DNA of 64,000 nucleotides from Plectosphaerella cucumerina (lineage: Eukaryota; Ascomycota; Sordariomycetes; Glomerellales; Plectosphaerellaceae), in contig JAGPXD010000003.1 in NCBI GenBank assembly GCA_020746995.1, positions 3,968,001 to 4,032,000 on the forward strand, read 5' to 3'. The notes beneath the pieces were generated by a model. The model was not told the origin of the DNA. It did no database searches and worked only from the letters and a program-made list of their open reading frames with translations. Position 1 is the first letter of the stretch, and each line of letters begins with the position of its first letter. Positions 10,687 to 22,397 of this stretch are shown here, in pieces. The translations under genes and the position numbers were made by a program.

Positions 10687-11987
10687 CTAGGCCTGCTTCA
10701 TCATGTTGCGCTTGCGGAGGGCCCTGGCGGCGCGCCTCGCCTTGCGCTTGCGGGCACAAGTGCTGGGCGACGTGGCCGTCGGCTGTGCCGGCTGCGGCGA
10801 CGCGGTTGTTTCGACGGGTGCCGGTGTTGTCGTCGGCGTGGGCTCAGCGGTGGGTTCCTCAGCGGCGGGTGCCTCGGCGACGGGCTCTTCGACAGGCTGC
10901 TCGTACTCGGCCTCTTCCTCCACAGGTGTTTCAACAGGCGCAGCCTCGGGCGTGGGGGTGGACTCGGCAACCGGCTCCTCCTCCACAGGCCTTGGCGCAG
11001 GAGCCGCACCTCCCTCCATCATGCGCAGGCTCTCCTCATAATCGTCCGTGCCGTTATCAGGGTCGACATCCCTCGACTCGCGCTTACAGATGGATCCAGC
11101 CTTGGCCTTTCCGTTCGGACCATCGACCGGCTGCCACTCGCGCGTGTTGAAGATGGCCTTGACCATGTTCTCGCCAGCCTCGGGCAGCCAGCCGTTGATG
11201 AAGTCGCCATGGAAACACTCGCTGCCTCCACAAGCCAGCTCGATAGGCGGCTCCCCAGACCAACCCCCTGGGATGGCTTTGCGCGTGTCCCAGCGGATGC
11301 TGAAGCGCACCTGAGGCATGCTGCTCAACCCATCCGGGCACACGCGGCCGTTGGGCTTGGAATAGGCCACGCGCGAGAGATCGTTCGGGTCGACGCAGTC
11401 AGGGAAGAAGACGACGGCCTGGAGGGATGTCGAGCACGTCGACTGCGGGAATTGCGAGTGTGCCTTGCCGCCAGCGTCGAACTTTTGGCCCTGGCAGAGC
11501 CAAGTCACGTCGCTGCCGGGAACGAGATCATCGGCCGAGGTGGCGTCGGCGTTGCCGGCCAGGAGGGACAGGTTCTCGGGGATGGGGATGTCGGGTGTGT
11601 CCTGATCGAAGCCGTAGTAGGCGAAGAAGGAGACGGGCTCGATGGGTGTGCGCTTGTCGCCCTCGACGTGGTACATGGTTGGGATCCCTGACCGGTCAGC
11701 CGTCGCACATCTCGAGGTGGTGCGTCTCAGGGCCACTAACAGTAGGCGGAGAAGTCGTTGGGGTTCCTCGCCGTCGAGCAGCCTGCCTGCAGGTCGACAG
11801 TGGAGCTGAGATTGACGTTGACAGAGTCGCTGCCGAAGAAGGAGTGCATGTGGCTGGTGTACTGGCCCGGCACGACGATCGGATCGATGTTCTTGCGCAT
11901 GAAGAACTTGACCTCGGTGTTGGTGAAGGCACTCGCCAGGCTAGAAAGTCCGGCTGCAGCCAAGAGAGCGTGGGCTGCGGTATGCAT
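10687..11987 (-). CDS. DUF1996 secreted protein with a Pro/Glu/Thr tail
   Basis: Exon 1 11741-11987 and exon 2 10687-11687; the 53-nt intron starts GTTAGT and ends GGTCAG, and the junction reads SAYWIPTMYHVEG. Total 415 residues. A signal peptide covers residues 1-20 (MHTAAHALLAAAGLSSLASA). The DUF1996 domain follows (about residues 21-310) with TSHMHSFFGSD, Cys-bearing WLCQGQKF, VVFFPDCVD, HSQFPQSTC and a His/Gly-rich FHGDFINGW. DUF1996 proteins are secreted or wall-associated fungal proteins of unknown biochemical role. After the domain comes a low-complexity tail of about 90 residues rich in Pro, Glu, Ala, Val and Thr, then a very basic end (RKRKARRAARALRKRN). The tail may be O-glycosylated; a GPI site is not evident. 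Confidence 0.85.
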
Positions 11988-14143
11988 CTTGTCAGAAAAC
12001 GAGAGAAGGTGAGTTTCGAGTGATGCTTGTTCAGTGCAAGCGAGTGGAAGTGGTGAAACGAAGGTAAACGTCCACAGGACAGGAGAAGCGAATGACAATG
12101 GTAAGAGAAACGAACGAGAGTGCAAGATGCAGAGGAGGAAAGCGTACAGAGATCACCGTGCTATGGATGAGGCAGTCGTCTCTTTCATATCACCGCTACA
12201 TAGGTACCCTCCCAGGACCTGCACTCATGCCGCCTCCGATGCTGCTCGTCCGTCGCCCGAACCCGAGCCCGAACTCCGGCCAAGCAGATTAATCGTTTCC
12301 ATCCTCCTGCCAAGACGCTCTTCTCGATCTGGCTGCTCTTGAAACAATGCTTGCGCTCATCTGGGAAATGCCCCGCGGGCCGACAGGGGGTTGTGGAGGG
12401 TCCCCAAGGGCGGGACCCCGGCGTCTACGATCGATTTTGGGCGGAAGTTGACCGGTTTTCTTGGTGGTGGTCAGCTTTTCTGCCTGCATCAGACGGATAA
12501 ACTCCTATTTCATGGCCCTTGAACGTCTGAAGTCAGTTGGTGATGGGCTAAATTGGCCCTTCAACCGCCCAGTCCCCGGAGCGATTGGTGTTTGTTGGTT
12601 TCGATGTTGGGTCAGCACAGTCGAGTCATCGCTGCATCACGTCTTCCTAACAAGAATGTGGAAGGCATTCCCATGCTGGTCTTTGCGTAGCCGCTCGAGA
12701 TTGACAGATTCGCCGTTTCACGACATCAGATGGCAGATCCTCCCGCTCACGGTCGTCACTCGTATTTCTCGTAGAACTTTGGGGATTGACCCACGATGGA
12801 GCCAAGAGCTCGGAGTCCCAAAGTCGCCGAGCCCTACCACCACCCCTGCCAGTGCTGTTTCAACATCCGCCGCCCCTCTCCCGGGCCTATCATGCGCATG
12901 CTCACTGCATTTTGGGTCCCCGCATCCTACGACTGAAACCTCCGTGGTGGCTTGGCTCGGAGGCAGGTTGGTTGTTCTCAGCCCCCCGAGCCTATGCAGT
13001 CGTCTAGATGAGGAAATCATCTCGTCGCCCAGCCCTGCAAGTCTAGAGGTATGTCGGGTTCGAGGAGGTAAACTGAACCCGCTGCCTTTGAAAAGATTTT
13101 ACCATTGAATGCAGCAGTGGAATCGCCGTTCACTGCAACATGGTGCCTACGTCATCTTGTGCTCGGGACTTCCTCTTGGGGCAGCTGGGAGCATGGGCCG
13201 AAGCCTCACCTGAGGCTTGCACCTGAATATGGTGGCGATGAAGCTCATCTTGGATTTTCGAGTATGAGAAGTGCATTATTCAGTGGAGTCAGTTCCTCCC
13301 CGGGTTGGTAGGAGAGCTTGAGCTCATGGATGGTCGCTTTACACGTGCTGAGGGCCGATAAACTCGTGACCCGAGCGTGATAGGGATAACAAGTCCAAAT
13401 CACTCACAGATGTAGGCCTCGCCATGTCATTACACAATCAACGCGCTCGTAAACCAATCCAGGCACATGATGCCGAGGAATGTTCTTCGTCTTCCGATCC
13501 ACATGCCCGTCTGTCTTGGTCTGCCACCCAGGGCTGAAGCTGTGCAACCGCTGTCTCGATAGTCTGTCTTTCCGTGGCCACAGCCCATCACCCTTGCCAC
13601 CCCGGTCAGCTCGGCGTCAGGAGGTGAGGTCATGTTTTTCCTCGAGTTAGACTCGACTCGGATACGGTTCCGAGGCCCATCGGGCCCGAGCATGTGCATC
13701 AGCGTCGGAGAGTCGGAGCAGCCGCCGTGATGCTTGCTTCATGTGAAGCAGACCAGCACGGGCATAGGCATTCCAAGTTACCTACTAGGTTACGACCAGG
13801 TATACGATAGACATGTTCAACATCACTGGCTTTCGGTCACGCTTTCCCGATTCGACGTTGTAGCGTCATGACAGACCCAATGGGCCGGTACTGGAACAAG
13901 TTCGAGAGCCTCGGTATTGAGGGTGATCAGCGAAGCCTCACGAGTCATCAGTAGTCTCACAATGCACGGGCACTCCCCCTTGATGGAACGATGTTGATGC
14001 TAGAATGATATCCATAATCCTACCAGCTCTGAGCTACTCAGCTTTCAGACCTTTCAAAATAGTCCAACCCTAGATTATGCCAGACCATTCCTCTCCCAAC
14101 CCCTTATCAACCAACAAGACACTTTCCAAAACTGTCTCTACCC
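11988..14143. other. Gene-poor region, 2.2 kb
   Basis: Upstream region of the DUF1996 gene and the 3' flank of the first Cys-rich gene. The longest open frame (12461-13108) shows no family-like pattern. No tRNA or repeat seen. Confidence 0.45.
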
Positions 14144-14485
14144 TTAATACCCCGCCGCCGTGCAGGTGTTGCAGCACATGTGCTCACACCGGTACTCGTT
14201 TCCCTCAATGATCATGATGCAGCTGCACCTCGCCCCATCGTTCCACCCCTTGCCGCACCAGCAGCAGTTCCAGCACCGGTTCCTCGCCTCGTACGGGCAG
14301 CTCGCCAGCGGGCACTTGGGGAAGGACCGCAGGTCGAAGCCCTCGGGGGGCGGGTAGGCGACCTCTTGGTAGGTGACGTTCTTGCAGACCTTGCGACCCT
14401 TTGATGTCTTGGGCGCCGAGGGGCAGTGGTGCACCTGGGTGCGGAGGTGCTCGCAGGGCAGTTGATAGGTCGTCTGGTTGCACAT
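14144..14485 (-). CDS. Small 16-cysteine protein (copy A)
   Basis: Single exon, 113 residues, beginning MCNQTTYQLPCEHLRTQ. I count 16 Cys, dense at the end (CWNCCWCGKGWN, CSC, CEHMCCNTC). There is no signal peptide, so despite the Cys content it is probably cytosolic or nuclear, with Cys perhaps binding zinc as in small fungal Cys/His proteins. It resembles the protein encoded at 15705-16079: both start MC, have matching Cys count and a CC-x-C core followed by a Gly/Asn-rich turn. Function unknown. Confidence 0.6.
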   Translation of the reverse strand: MCNQTTYQLPCEHLRTQVHHCPSAPKTSKGRKVCKNVTYQEVAYPPPEGFDLRSFPKCPLASCPYEARNRCWNCCWCGKGWNDGARCSCIMIIEGNEYRCEHMCCNTCTAAGY

Positions 14486-15704
14486 GTTGTCTCGACCCGG
14501 AAGATGGGACGTTGGAGAGGGGGACTGAGTGAAGGAGATATGTAAGGTTGTGCGAATGTGGCGGGCGTTTCTGGTTATGCGAAACGGGCGAGGAGGTCAC
14601 TCAAGGTTTGGGGACGGTTCGTAGGGGGAAAGGTCACCCTGGTCTCGAGGTGTCAAGTTGACGCCGTGTTCTAGTGTGTATGAGTGGGCGAGGGATAGGC
14701 TTCAGAGGTGCTTTGGAAAATGTGATGAGTACTGTGGTGAAAAATCCGTCATGATGGTGATCTTGCTGTGTCTAAATACTCGCCGTCTTTACGACCGATG
14801 CTCACATGCAGCTGAATGGAAGCATCAGAATATCCACCTTCCCACGAGGCATCTCATCTTCGACGAGTCGCATCAGCTCAGCGGAGCGCATCGGGTTCTC
14901 AAACACTGCGGCTCAATGTCCCCCGCCACAACGACAAGTCCGAAATGGCTCGGGCGAGGCAAGCATCCGATCTGGGCGTTCTGTCTGACGACTCTCGCAA
15001 CAATGTCCTCATTCCAGCTGGTAGGAAGCAAATAGTTGGCTCTCTATTGACCGAGAAACGTGGCCGCCAGGTCTCTCGCAGTCATCATCACATCGGAAGC
15101 TGAAGCGGTCTTCATATGAAAAGGTTCAAGTTGTCTCTGTATCAGAGGGAAATCCGTGCGCCAAGTTGAGCCCTCAAAGTCTCACCCCTCCGACATACTC
15201 CGTCTCATTCGTCCCTTAACCGACGCGACACAAGAAACGGCCAAAGAAAGTGCCAGACCTGCGTTCCTGCAGAAGACTTGCATGATCGCCGTGCTACCCG
15301 CCGCCTGCCAAGCTGCCCCTGGTGGCGCCCCCATCGCCGATGTCTGCCATTCCTTGTCTCAAGATTTCGGTTCGAGTTGAGCTTGCATCGTCTGAATCCG
15401 TCTGAAAACACCAAGCCTATGATATCTCCAAGAACCCTAATATTGACTCTTTCAGCTGGCAACTCGTCGCCACGATCAGGCCATGTCGGAAGATCCGAGT
15501 CGTTGATTGTCCCAGTTTGGCGGGAGGGGCGCCGCCAAACGGCTGGACCTTCCACCCGGAATCTATCAGTAATCGGTGGCGCATAAAGGGCTTTCCAGCT
15601 GCCCTGACGATCCGATCTTCAGCCTCATCCGCCACAGACGAGCCTGGGCCCTTTCAGCCCTCAGCCCTCAGCCTTGCCGCAGCTTGACGACCCAATTCGG
15701 TCTT
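14486..15704. other. Spacer between the two Cys-rich genes
   Basis: About 1.2 kb holding the upstream region of copy A and the 3' flank of copy B. No supportable gene or RNA. Confidence 0.4.
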
Positions 15705-16079
15705 TCAGGCGTCAGTGGTGCAGCCCTCACAGGCTTGATGGTAGCAGAAGGTGTCGGGGCTTTCCTTCTTCTTGTGATTGCACCACCGCAACGAGTTGCC
15801 TCCGCGCCGGCACCGGCAGCACTTCCACCTGCCGCCGAGGTCCTCCACACGGCAGCTCCCGGAGCTACACTCTGGCGAGACGAGGCAGCCTCCCGTGGCG
15901 CAGGGGTTTGTGTAGTCAACTGAGTTGGAGTGGTCGAAGCAGGCCTGGCTGCAGGGAACGGCCTCCTTGGTGTCTGGGTCGCGGGTGGCATTGGGACAGA
16001 ACTCGTACTGGACGACATACTCGATCTCGCGGCTGCATGGGGGCATGTGGTGGTGGTGGAGGTAGTAGTAGATGCACAT
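15705..16079 (-). CDS. Small 16-cysteine protein (copy B)
   Basis: Single exon, 124 residues. Starts MCIYYYLHHHHMPPC, followed by a Tyr/Val/Phe segment (EIEYVVQYEFCPN). I count 16 Cys, including CSQAC, CATGGC, WKCCRCRRGGN and CYHQACEGC. No signal peptide is visible. The opening MC-IYYY-H pattern is, from memory, common in small unknown ascomycete proteins; the Cys/His spacing suggests metal binding. It lies in the same orientation as copy A, 1.2 kb away, which fits an old tandem duplication. Function unknown. Confidence 0.6.
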   Translation of the reverse strand: MCIYYYLHHHHMPPCSREIEYVVQYEFCPNATRDPDTKEAVPCSQACFDHSNSVDYTNPCATGGCLVSPECSSGSCRVEDLGGRWKCCRCRRGGNSLRWCNHKKKESPDTFCYHQACEGCTTDA

Positions 16080-19000
16080 CTTGTCCGCTTTTGGTGAGGG
16101 AATAGCGGAGGTGTGAAATCTTGATCGAGGGGTGATGTCCGAGCAGCGCGGTGAAGCTCGGAGCCGAGTATATGCGCGTGAGGGCCTTGGCGCCGTGCAA
16201 GAAATCTCCGAGTCGCTGCGAGTAAGGGGAGGGTTTGGATTACAGAGCGAGCTTTGCCGTGGTTCGCGTCTTGTGGCTATTTAGCCGGGATGGGGAAATA
16301 AACTCTGGGTTTGCCTGTTTCTTCGGGAACTGGCATACACGAGGGCGAGGGTCTCAGCATCAACTGATGTTTCGTTTGGTGTTAGGTCGTCAGGGGGTGA
16401 GGGGTGTTTCTGGATGCAGGCGGTGGTCTTTTGTTTGTTTGGACTTGAAGACCTTGGAGATGTTTGAAAGATGACTCTCTGGATGAAGGAGATGCTGGAT
16501 GATCTGGATCCTGCAGACTGGCATCCCCCGGGTCGCTTTTATACATTGCATCTCGACTCTGTGTATCCATCAGAAACCAGAGCCCATCACCACCACCTGA
16601 GCCCCTGATTCTCAACATCACCGTCTCCCCGCCCGGGCTCTCCGGCCATCGATTGAGCAGCCCCGAATCCCTTCTCGTACCTGGTGCCTCGGTCGGCCTG
16701 GAGTGTCCTTCCCTCTTGCCAATTATTGGGCGCCATCACGAGTTCCCAGGCCAGGCCCGGGCAACGCAAAGCGCATGGCGCAGCGCATGGTCCAGCACGT
16801 GGCGCCCGCATGCCCATCGTATCCCAGGCGTGCGAGGGCAAATTCCCGACCAGGCCGGCCAGTGACAGCTGCGCCGGCGAGACAGGCGCACAACGAACTG
16901 AGACAGCCGCGGGAGGAGGGAAAGAAATGGCCACCTCCCTCGGCAGCATATGAGAGGAGGGGCGAGGAGCACGTTGCGGCCAGGTGGTCGATGTTTTTCG
17001 GACTCACATGGCATTTTGGACTTGAGCCCGTGGCACCCGCGAGTATGACAGGGTGATGGAGCGGTGCCGATGGTATACGCTCAGCCGGATGGTTCCGGGC
17101 TTTGCACGTATTGAGAGGCGTGCTAGCTGAAACGGCTGAGACTGGATGTTGAGGGTATATTGGAATAGAGCGAGTCTGTACGCATTCCACGTGTGGGAGG
17201 TGGACAGACCGGGTGCATCATGGGGGCCGAGCCGCCGAGGTTGAGGTGACTTGGGGCCGTGTTTGATGGCATCTGAAGTGAAGGGAGACGAAGAAGGAAT
17301 GAAGCTGGGATGTCAAAGGTGGCCGATTCTTCGGCGAACAATGAGAAATGAACTGCCTTGGGCTGAGGACCGAAGTGCTGGTCCTCGGCCCGATGGGACC
17401 TGACTTGAACCTCGTCGCATGTGAGGTCAAATGCAAATATGAAGAGTCGTTCATGCTTGAAAGGAGCTTCTAACTTTGCGTGCCCCTGAAGCCCTTAGAG
17501 GGCACCTAGATATAAAGGCAGATATGGACGAGAAAGATGACCGCCAACCGACTGTTTTTCTGCTCATCATCTTATTCATGTTTGATAGCATCGCTGGATT
17601 TGGACAGCGCCCATCGTCTGCAGTCTTGTCATCAGAGTGATGAAGAGGCGACTATGGACTGAATTCACCGGTAGACAGCCGGATGTGACATGCAAAACAG
17701 CGAAGCTCGTTGCTTGACGACTTTGCATGTTCCCAGTCATGCAATGAAGTCAATCAACATGGGTTGCAAATATGTACAAGACAAGTTCCTTCATCTCACC
17801 GTGCTTTCATGTCGAGCACTTGAGCTCTTGCTTCAGTCGAGGTCATATCCGAGTTGGCACCTATCACAGTTCATCAGCGATTCGGCGATACAACGAGGCT
17901 TGTATTCTGGCGGAGAAGAACGTTCAAGCCCCAAGTCCACTGCGGGACCGAGTTGGCACCCACAACCCCCTGGCCCCCACGAGGCATGTCTCAAAAGCTA
18001 CTGTAGGTATGTGTGCACCAAAAACCCTGCTGGGAGGCGGACCTTTGCCCACCGAGGTTTGCCGGCGGCAGAGGGCTTGGCTGCATGGGTGTCGATCACC
18101 TGGCAAGGCGGCACTGCGGGGCATATTGGAGGAGGTGCCTCATCACACAGGTCCGCATACGGGCCAGGGGAAAAACCAGAGCAGTACAGGGGTCTTGGCA
18201 GTAGAAGACTTCGTCGGCCTCTTCCAAATGCAGGAACAAACCGATGGTGCCTGTAGACATGTGACCAGATGCAGAGCTGGTGCAGAGATAAAATGAATAG
18301 AGATTGGAGAATTAGGAGGTGCAGCACCGAGGCATGCACACTCGACGCGACGTTGCATCCAGCGTAACCAGACACGGCTCTTAATGGTGATGACATCAAT
18401 GTTTCTTGCACAGAACATTTTTGGGACGAAATTACACAGCCGAAAAGCCGATGCACTTGCCAGGGGACATCAGCAAAACACCCATGCCGTCACCAGATCG
18501 AGATGGCATGGTGCATCCCCGTGCACCTGTTTTAACCATCATCCCATGGGCCTGTAGCGCGACCACGTCGGTTCATCCGGCGCATCATCAGCAGATTGGG
18601 GGGCGTTGCTGCCGCGCTTCATCTATTCTCGGAAGTCTCAAGGTGTGAGGTTGATTGAGGCGCCAGCTGACTTGCTGTGCTTCTCGAAGCGATCTCCCGC
18701 GGCGTAGCGGCGGCTAGGTGATGACAGGTTCGTCTGTCGGCTGGATCTCGGCATGCCGCCAAGATAAGGAAAGGACCCCCGGCCCGGGGACAGCGCGCTT
18801 TGGGGTTCTGGAGCGCGCGGGTCGTGGGAGGGAACGCTCAATGTGAGTCGCTAGGGTGTCGGGGATGAGATGAAGGGAGCCAGGAAAGCAACTGGACCCC
18901 GCCGGGTCCCGGCGGCAGTTGGGCCGCGGAGACAGGGTTCCCCTCCGAGGAGAGGAAGTGGCAGGTCTCAGCTGGTCTTGTAAGTCGAGTCGACAATTGC

Positions 19001-20560
19001 GGCAGTATCACAACTCCAAAAGCCTTATGAGAAGATGGAGGCTGATCTGCGGTGATCAGAACTATCAAAACCCAACGGCGCATATTACACTGGACCTGAT
19101 GGAACGGCGCGCCCGACCGGCTGGCACGCCATCCCGACATTGACAGCCCGTCGGGTCTCCTTCTAGGCTTCTAATGGGAACCCACGGCATCAGTCCCACG
19201 TGCTGGGTTTGTGTCTCCACGGCGCGACTCGCGCAGGACAGGCCACCCAACGGACAAGACGGTATCGCCGCGCATGGAGACAGATATTTGCCAAGGAAGT
19301 GCCACGCTCGGGGGGCATCCATCTTTATCTTTGTAAGCCGACACGATGGTTTACAAAACAAGAAAAGGAGTCCACAGCCCGGCATGGATGCTGAATCGCC
19401 GTGTGCCGGCGACACAAAGTTTTTCAGCTGACCCCCCTTTATTTGGCACCCCATGCTCCTCGCGAGTCAGTGCTCGCTGAATTTCCCTCTCTCCCACCCC
19501 TTACCGAGACCTGCTCGCCCCACGGAACCTGCGATCAACAGGTTCTGGCCACAAGTCTGCTGCGACCCTGAGCCGGGGTTGCAGCCGATGCGCGGGACGA
19601 GACGCAATCACGCGCGAATTTATCGGGGCCTTGACGCGCGGGCGCACCTGGCGGTGGCATTTTCAGGTCTGCCCAGTCTTGGCCTGTGGAACTTGTGAAG
19701 AACTCTGGCGGAGTGAGGTCGCATGTATGCATGCCAATGTTGGGGAAGGAAATCAAATGTCAGATAGGATGGAGTTGGGCAAAGTGACAGAGACAGAAAC
19801 CTGACAGGAAGACAACGCCCTCTGATGTCAAGTTCGATCTGATAACGCCGAACCAACCAAGCCACCATGGGACGACGCAAGCAGAAAGAACCTGCAAGGA
19901 ACACTGAGGACAAGCTTATGTGAACTACCGGGCGCCACATGCCAGATCCGACGCCGCCCGCCGGGGAGCACCGCCTCTTCTTCCTGGGCTGGCTTGGTGC
20001 TCGGCAGTGCCGCCCATTCTCCGAGTCAAGTCCCCGACCCGAGTGCGCCGAGCCCCCTTTTCGTCCAAGCCTGTTCCGTTTTGCACTATGGAAAGAAGAA
20101 CTTGACGCCTCTTCCAGGGCATCCCGCGCGGTTGTAACGTCATCGGCAGCCCCTCCTCTGCGACCACGCATCTTCTGCCATCTCATCACTCGGCATTCCA
20201 TTCCAGAACTCTGCCCCCCCCCTTCTCAAATGGACGGCCCCGCGGCATTCCCCTTCCACTCTCTGCCCTGTTGTCCCAGAACGGAGTCCGCCAAGAGGCC
20301 GCGTCGACCGCAGAAGGGCCAAAGTCCGAACCCTACCCAAGATAAATACCACGTCGTGATGGCCAGGGGCTCCCGAAGAGGCAGGCCGGTCCCATACTCG
20401 GGCAGTCTCCCCAAGGATGCACGGCCTTTCACCTTGTCACATCTTGATGGGCCGTCACCCACTTGACGTCCCCATCCGAGAACAGGGCCGCCAAACGCCG
20501 GGTCTGGCGCATTACGCCGATATGAACCCCCTACACGTGGACCGGGCACACACACAGTCG

Positions 20561-20578
20561 CACGCACGCACGCACGCA
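20561..20578. repeat. Short CACG microsatellite
   Basis: About 4.5 copies of CACG, preceded by a short CA run (20547-20555). It lies about 400 bases upstream of the FMN oxidase start. Confidence 0.8.
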
Positions 20579-20790
20579 ACCGACCTGCCTTGGACCGCGC
20601 CGTCCCTTGTACCTTGCAGCCCTCCGCCCCGCCCCTCCACCCCTCCACGCATACCCTCCCATAATGTCCGTCTAGCGTGATATCCGGCCAAGGCTCTGCG
20701 TGCAAGCCGGACAAACATGCCTCCTTGCTGCATCTCGACACCCTGCAAAGGTTGCCCCGAGCCCGGCCAGGAAGCTGCCTGGCTGGCTAC

Positions 20791-20796
20791 TATATA
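20791..20796 (+). promoter_or_regulatory. Probable TATA box of the FMN oxidase gene
   Basis: TATATA in the context CTACTATATAGAGA, 187 bases before the ATG at 20983. Position and an otherwise GC-rich surrounding support it. Confidence 0.55.
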
Positions 20797-20982
20797 GAGA
20801 CCGGACGGTCCGCCCCTAGACGTCACCACGCTTCTCCGATCATCAGACGTTTCCAACCGTCCCTCCTCGATCTTTACCACTCAACTTCGCCCCGGCCCGG
20901 CGCCTCAACTGCATCAGCGTTCCTCTTCTCTTCCACTTGGTACCCCAAACTCAAACCCAGTACTCTCTTTCCGATCACCAAG

Positions 20983-22235
20983 ATGCGCGCCGCCGTCGTC
21001 GCCTCCCTCGCCACCAGCGTTCTCGCTGCCAGGCCCTTCCTCAACGAGCCCGACACCGGCATCGATGAGGTCCTCAGCAACATCACCGCCGGCACCCTGG
21101 CTCCCCTCAACGCCATGGTCGGTCTTCCCGACTTCGAGTGGGCTGCTCGCAAGTTCCTGCCCGCCATGAACTACACCTACTACTCCAACGGTGCCGCCGG
21201 CGAGTGGTCCTCGAGGAACAACGTCGAGGCCTTCCACCGCTACACCTGGAGGCCCCGCCAGATGGTTGATGTCACCGGCATCCCCGAGACCCTGCCGTAG
21301 GTGCCCTGCTGTCTATTTCCCCTGAACACAGCTGACACGCCCCAGCACCTCCATCCTGGGCTTCAACTTCTCCGCCCCCATCTTTATCTCCCCCTGCGCC
21401 CGCGGCGCCTACGGCAACCCCGAGGCCGAGCTGAACCTCGTCAAGGGTGCCGGCGCCGGCGAGATCCTCTACGTCGCCTCCGACTTCTCCAACGCCCCCG
21501 TTACCGAGATCATGGCCGCCAAGGCCGAGGGCCAGACCGTCTTCCAGCAGATCTACCTGAGCGGCAACATCACCCGCGACGGTGCCCACCTCCAGGAGGT
21601 TGAGAGGGCCGGTGCCGACGCTCTCGTCATCACCATCGACTCTGCCGCCAGCAGCATCCGCCACCGCGCCATGCGCTACGGTGTTGCCTCTGCGTATGTA
21701 CCCTAGAATCATCCCACTCTCGTTGCCATATGCTAATATGATCTGCAGCAACACTGCCCTCACCCGCCTGGACTGGAACTACTGGAACCAGCTCAAGAAC
21801 TTCACCAGCCTGCCCATGGCCGCCAAGGGCGCTACTTCCGTCGAGACCATCAAGGGTGCCGTCGAGAACGGTGTCCCCGCCATCGTCATCTCCAACCACG
21901 GCGGCCGCAACCTTGACGGCTCCCCCGGTCCCCTCGAGGTCATGCTCGAGCTCCACGAGCAGGCCCCTGAGCTCCTCGACCAGATCGAGATCTGGGCCGA
22001 CGGTGGTGTCCGCTACGGCGGTGACGTCCTGAAGCTCCTCGCCCTCGGCGTCAAGGCCGTCGGTGTCGGCCGCCCCTACATGTTCGCCAACATCTTCGGC
22101 ACCGCCGGTATTGAGAAGGTCACCCAGATCCTCAAGCAGGAGATCATCGTCGACGCTGGCAACCTTGGTGTCCCCAGCCTCGAGGCCCTTGACTCTACCT
22201 ACGTCAACTGGAAGAGCAACAACTACCTCGGTTAA
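20983..22235 (+). CDS. Secreted FMN-dependent 2-hydroxyacid oxidase/dehydrogenase (copy 1)
   Basis: Three exons: 20983-21296, 21346-21693, 21749-22235; introns of 49 and 55 nt with GTAGGT and GTATGT donors. 382 residues. Residues 1-16 (MRAAVVASLATSVLAA) are a signal peptide. The rest is the TIM-barrel fold of the lactate/glycolate oxidase family: LGFNFSAPIFISP (FMN site), VFQQIYLSGN, ALVITIDSAAS, AAKGATSVE (FMN-binding Lys), ISNHGGRNLDGSP (catalytic His and Arg) and ADGGVRYGGDVLKLLALG (FMN phosphate site). It should oxidise an L-2-hydroxyacid to the 2-oxoacid outside the cell, giving H2O2 if oxygen is the acceptor. It is convergent with the DUF3445 gene, 162 bases apart. A paralog sits at 34836-36448. 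Confidence 0.9.
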
Positions 22236-22397
22236 GAAGCTAAGGGTTGGTTGAGAGTGTGTTTATGACGCTTCTGGCGTGTACATAGTTTCCTTCTTCT
22301 GTATATACATAGAACGGGCGCGGCGTCATCCGCAGCCCCTGCATCCAGATCGGAGTTGCCGGTGGAATTGAATTCATCAACTTCAAACTATCCTGCT

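Larger units (their letters stand above)
16080..20982. other. 4.9-kb gene-poor region
   Basis: No gene could be supported. The longest frames (17690-18296 on plus, 17998-18456 on minus) overlap one another and lack domain-like composition. A TATA-like string (ATATAAAGG) lies at about 17512-17520 on plus with no convincing frame after it. A short CACG microsatellite is at 20561-20578. The last few hundred bases hold the promoter of the FMN oxidase gene. A non-coding transcript cannot be excluded. Confidence 0.45.

Noticed and set aside
12461..13108. 215-residue plus-strand open frame
   Set aside because: Composition looks random; no hydrophobic or motif pattern and no start context.
17690..18456. 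Overlapping 188-, 174- and 152-residue frames on both strands
   Set aside because: They compete for the same DNA and none looks like a folded protein.
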